Assembly (NCBI GenBank): GCA_009733775.1
Contig: WOGZ01000255.1
Coordinates: 1-48,352 of the forward strand
Length of the DNA stretch: 48,352 nt
Source: Alectoria sarmentosa
Taxonomy: Eukaryota; Ascomycota; Lecanoromycetes; Lecanorales; Parmeliaceae
Reading direction: 5' to 3'
This document shows, one piece after another, positions 46,091 through 48,352 of this stretch; position 1 is the first letter of the stretch, and every line of letters starts with the position of its first letter. The position numbers and the translations under genes are program-made. Below the pieces are notes generated by a model. That model was not told where the DNA came from. It did no database searches and saw only the letters and a program-made list of their open reading frames with translations.

Positions 46091-46648
46091 TCTGAGCTTT
46101 TTGCCGTACACAGGTGACTATCTCGCAAAAGACTAGTGGATGAACGAGACCGAGGGCGTAAAAGCTGTAATTCGCACAACGCCCAAAATTTCGTAATAAT
46201 CATCTTCGTGGACGTGGGCGCAGGCAAACAAACCTAAATATAGCTTTGAGGAGGCTTTTACTGTTGGAAGACGTGTTCGGCGCGAAAAACCCTTGACCTG
46301 AGTAGAGGTCAGCAATCAGTGGAGTTCTGGCGCTTCACCCAATCACACGCAGTCCTCGGTTTACGAAAAGAACCGACCAAAACAAGAACAGCCGACCATG
46401 CGAATTTGAATCTGCATGGCGAAGTCAACACCTATATCCTTAGTTGTGGCTCGGCACCCGAGATACCTGGGCAAAATAGAATAGCACGCTCTCCTACCGG
46501 GAAAGCGAGGATAATGCCATTGCACGCAATAAGAAGATAGCAGCAGCCACGACGGATAATCTCCACCAACTGGTCCATCTTTACTCACTCGGATTTCAGC
46601 CAATCAAAACCTTTATATGTACAGCAGTCTTCACTGCTCCAAGTTACT
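46091..46648. promoter_or_regulatory. divergent promoter of beta-lactamase-like gene and monooxygenase
   Basis: 558 bases between two outward-facing genes, with one AflR-like site at 46356. No gene is present. Confidence 0.7.
46356..46366 (+). promoter_or_regulatory. AflR-like site TCGGTTTACGA
   Basis: It differs by one base from the two TCGGTCTACGA copies at 41456 and 41719 and fits TCGN5CGA. It lies 266 bases from the beta-lactamase-like start and 283 from the monooxygenase start, almost central in the divergent promoter. Confidence 0.6.
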
Positions 46649-47881
46649 ATGTCTCCAGAAGATGGCCAGTCGTCGTCGCGCGTCCTAATCATCGGTGGAG
46701 GTCTTGGCGGCCTTGCGTTGGCCCATGGTCTCAAGAAATCATCCACCCCCTTCCAAGTCTTCGAACAGGACCCCACACCGGACTTTCGAGCCCAAGGCTA
46801 CCGACTGAAAATCAACGAAGATGGAGCTGCGGCTCTGAAGAGCGCACTCAGCCCCGAAATGTGGCACTATTTCGAGGAAACCTGTACCGATAGCAAGGCG
46901 GGCGAAACCAACTTTAATGCTATCGACGGCTCTATCATCGCCAGTCGCGCCGGCCCTGGCGCTCGAGGTGGGATGAAGACTTGGACGACGGATAGGACGG
47001 TGCTGAGAAGGATTTTGCAGGAGGGGTTGAAGGGTGACATCTCATATGGAAAGCAGCTCAAGAAGTACACTATCACGGATAATGGGGTAATTGCTGAGTT
47101 TACCGACGGGAGTACCGAAGATGGCGTCCTCATCGTCGGTGCCGACGGCGTCCGATCTGCGGTCCGGAGGCAGTTCCTGCCTGAGCACAAACCGCTGGAT
47201 ACCAACGGGAGTTGCATCTACGGCAAGACCCCATTGACACCGGAGCTCAAAGAGCGATTCCCAGAACGTGCTGTCAAGTGGATGACCTTGGTGCTGGATA
47301 GGACGCCAATGACGCAGACTCTGGATGTCGACGAAACCCCGCTGACTCTGCTGCTGGAACCCGTCCGGTTCCAAAACAACGAGCATCGGCGCAAGCTGCC
47401 CGTGGACTACATCTACTGGGTTCTCATCGCTCGCACCGCCGTCTTTGGCCGCGAACGCGACGAGCTCTTGCGGCTCAATCACGAAGAATCGGCACGCCTC
47501 TCACTCTCTCTGACCGATGAATGGCACCCGTCTTTCAAGGCTTTGTTCGAGCTCCAGGACATCTCCCAAGCATCTACCTTGAGAGTCGCATCTGCCAACC
47601 CCATTATCGCGCCTTGGGAGCCTTCGTCGCGCGTCACGTTGATCGGAGACGCTATCCATGTCATGTCACCTACCGGTGGAGTCGGTGCCGTGACCGCTAT
47701 CCGTGATGCCGCTCTGCTCTCCAGCATCATAAGCGAACAGGGCGTCACAGCCGCGGGTATCGCCGAGTATGAGAGCGAAATGAGAATCTACGCCAAGATG
47801 GCCATCCAGAGGAGTTTTTTTGGTGGCAAGAAGATGTTTGCTCAGCGGCCGTTCGAGGAGTGTGAGGTGCTGGAGATGTAG
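46649..47881 (+). CDS. class A FAD-dependent monooxygenase
   Basis: Single exon, 410 aa, a usual length for the salicylate-hydroxylase-like group. The N-terminal dinucleotide fold has VLIIGGGLGGLALAHGL. The middle has VLIVGADGVRSAVR, the DG motif that contacts FAD and NAD(P)H. The second FAD motif LIGDAIHVMSPTGGVGA lies at about residues 331-347. There is no membrane anchor. The enzyme should use NAD(P)H and O2 to hydroxylate an aromatic ring or to carry out a dearomatising or ring-opening oxidation. It is divergent from the beta-lactamase-like gene and has an AflR-like site in the shared promoter, so it is a likely tailoring enzyme for the NR-PKS product and the last clear gene of the cluster at the right. 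Confidence 0.9.
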   Translation: MSPEDGQSSSRVLIIGGGLGGLALAHGLKKSSTPFQVFEQDPTPDFRAQGYRLKINEDGAAALKSALSPEMWHYFEETCTDSKAGETNFNAIDGSIIASRAGPGARGGMKTWTTDRTVLRRILQEGLKGDISYGKQLKKYTITDNGVIAEFTDGSTEDGVLIVGADGVRSAVRRQFLPEHKPLDTNGSCIYGKTPLTPELKERFPERAVKWMTLVLDRTPMTQTLDVDETPLTLLLEPVRFQNNEHRRKLPVDYIYWVLIARTAVFGRERDELLRLNHEESARLSLSLTDEWHPSFKALFELQDISQASTLRVASANPIIAPWEPSSRVTLIGDAIHVMSPTGGVGAVTAIRDAALLSSIISEQGVTAAGIAEYESEMRIYAKMAIQRSFFGGKKMFAQRPFEECEVLEM

Positions 47882-48316
47882 CGACGGTTATGTTTTCGTT
47901 GTGTTTCTGTTGATATTATCGATTATATAGGCCGGTCTAGTGTTCAAGCCCATTCTCAACTTCCATGTTCTTCTGTTTATTGTAAAGAATGTGTAGATCG
48001 GATTACATGATACGAGCGTAAGGACACGAGAGTAGAGCTGACGCACCGGGGGTATATTATAATCAACGTCCATCCCCGACACTTGGTAATGGACTGGTTC
48101 GTGCTCCCGATCTAAAATCAGAAGTCTATCCGAAGGATGGTACATCTTACAAAAGACATCGAGCTCAAGAGGACCGGAGTATAAAGCCACGGTGACCGAA
48201 AGGGGCACAGCGACAAACTCCAGTCGGGGCTTTAGTACTAAAAGGCCCACGACTTCTTCCTCGAGGAAAAACCCTCGACGATCCTGGTATTGGAACATTT
48301 GCTCCCACAGCCATCA

Positions 48317-48352
<36 letters not shown>
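47882..48352. other. right flank, possible exon of a truncated gene
   Basis: A minus-strand frame (48298-47888, ATG start) reads like coding sequence over its first 80 residues (words LEFVAVPLSV and DVFCKMYHPSDR). It could end at a GTGCGT donor near 48047. I recognise no family and the upstream part is outside the window, so I do not call it a gene. Confidence 0.3.
48318..48352. repeat. 35-base C homopolymer at the window edge
   Basis: The last 35 bases are all C. The most likely reading is that an assembly contig stops inside a homopolymer. It is not a telomere-type repeat. Confidence 0.85.

Noticed and set aside
1..48352. tRNA, rRNA, CRISPR or transposase genes
   Set aside because: I saw no cloverleaf-type tRNA, rRNA, spaced direct-repeat array or transposase reading frame by eye. 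A covariance-model scan would be decisive for tRNAs.

Overview
The window looks like a piece of a filamentous ascomycete (Pezizomycotina) genome. Genes carry short introns of about 45-90 bases with GT-AG ends and branch points such as TACTAAT. The gene families are typical of that group: iterative type I polyketide synthases (PKS), an AflR-type Zn2Cys6 regulator, DUF3405, LysM and fungal rhodopsin-domain proteins. I could not narrow it to a genus. A 35-base run of C at the right edge suggests that the sequence stops at a contig end.

Left part (1-20000). After 1.4 kb of low-complexity DNA there is a DUF3405 type II membrane protein (3605-1389, minus). Next is a highly reducing PKS (HR-PKS; 12520-5606, minus) whose KS, AT, KR and ACP look intact, while its DH and ER domains have lost key residues. 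Four ordinary genes follow: a rhodopsin-domain membrane protein, a secreted Cys-containing protein, a LysM protein and a small RNase III-fold protein that appears catalytically dead.

Right part (21800-47900). This is a compact biosynthetic cluster. It holds a non-reducing PKS (NR-PKS; SAT-KS-AT-PT-ACP-ACP-TE), an AflR-type regulator, an isocitrate lyase/PEP mutase family protein, a CoA ligase of the oxalate-CoA ligase type, a thiamine-dependent oxalyl-CoA decarboxylase/2-hydroxyacyl-CoA lyase, an Hbn1-type nitroreductase, an Ayg1/FrsA-type alpha/beta hydrolase, a beta-lactamase-like esterase or acyltransferase, and an FAD monooxygenase. Most genes stand as divergent pairs. Each shared promoter, and the DNA upstream of the isocitrate-lyase-like gene, carries a copy of TCGGTNNMCGA, a close relative of the known AflR site. 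This ties the set into one probable regulon.

Working model (inference). The NR-PKS makes an aromatic polyketide, the Ayg1-like hydrolase shortens or releases it, and the monooxygenase, nitroreductase and beta-lactamase-like enzyme modify it. The three-gene acid/CoA block (isocitrate-lyase-like, CoA ligase, decarboxylase) is the unusual part. By family it could turn oxaloacetate into oxalate, oxalyl-CoA and formyl-CoA, or it could shape a special acyl starter. The HR-PKS lies 9 kb from the NR-PKS behind unrelated genes and lacks the shared motif in its near promoter, so its membership is doubtful. All exon models were assembled by eye from splice signals, and every multi-exon model below closes in frame.
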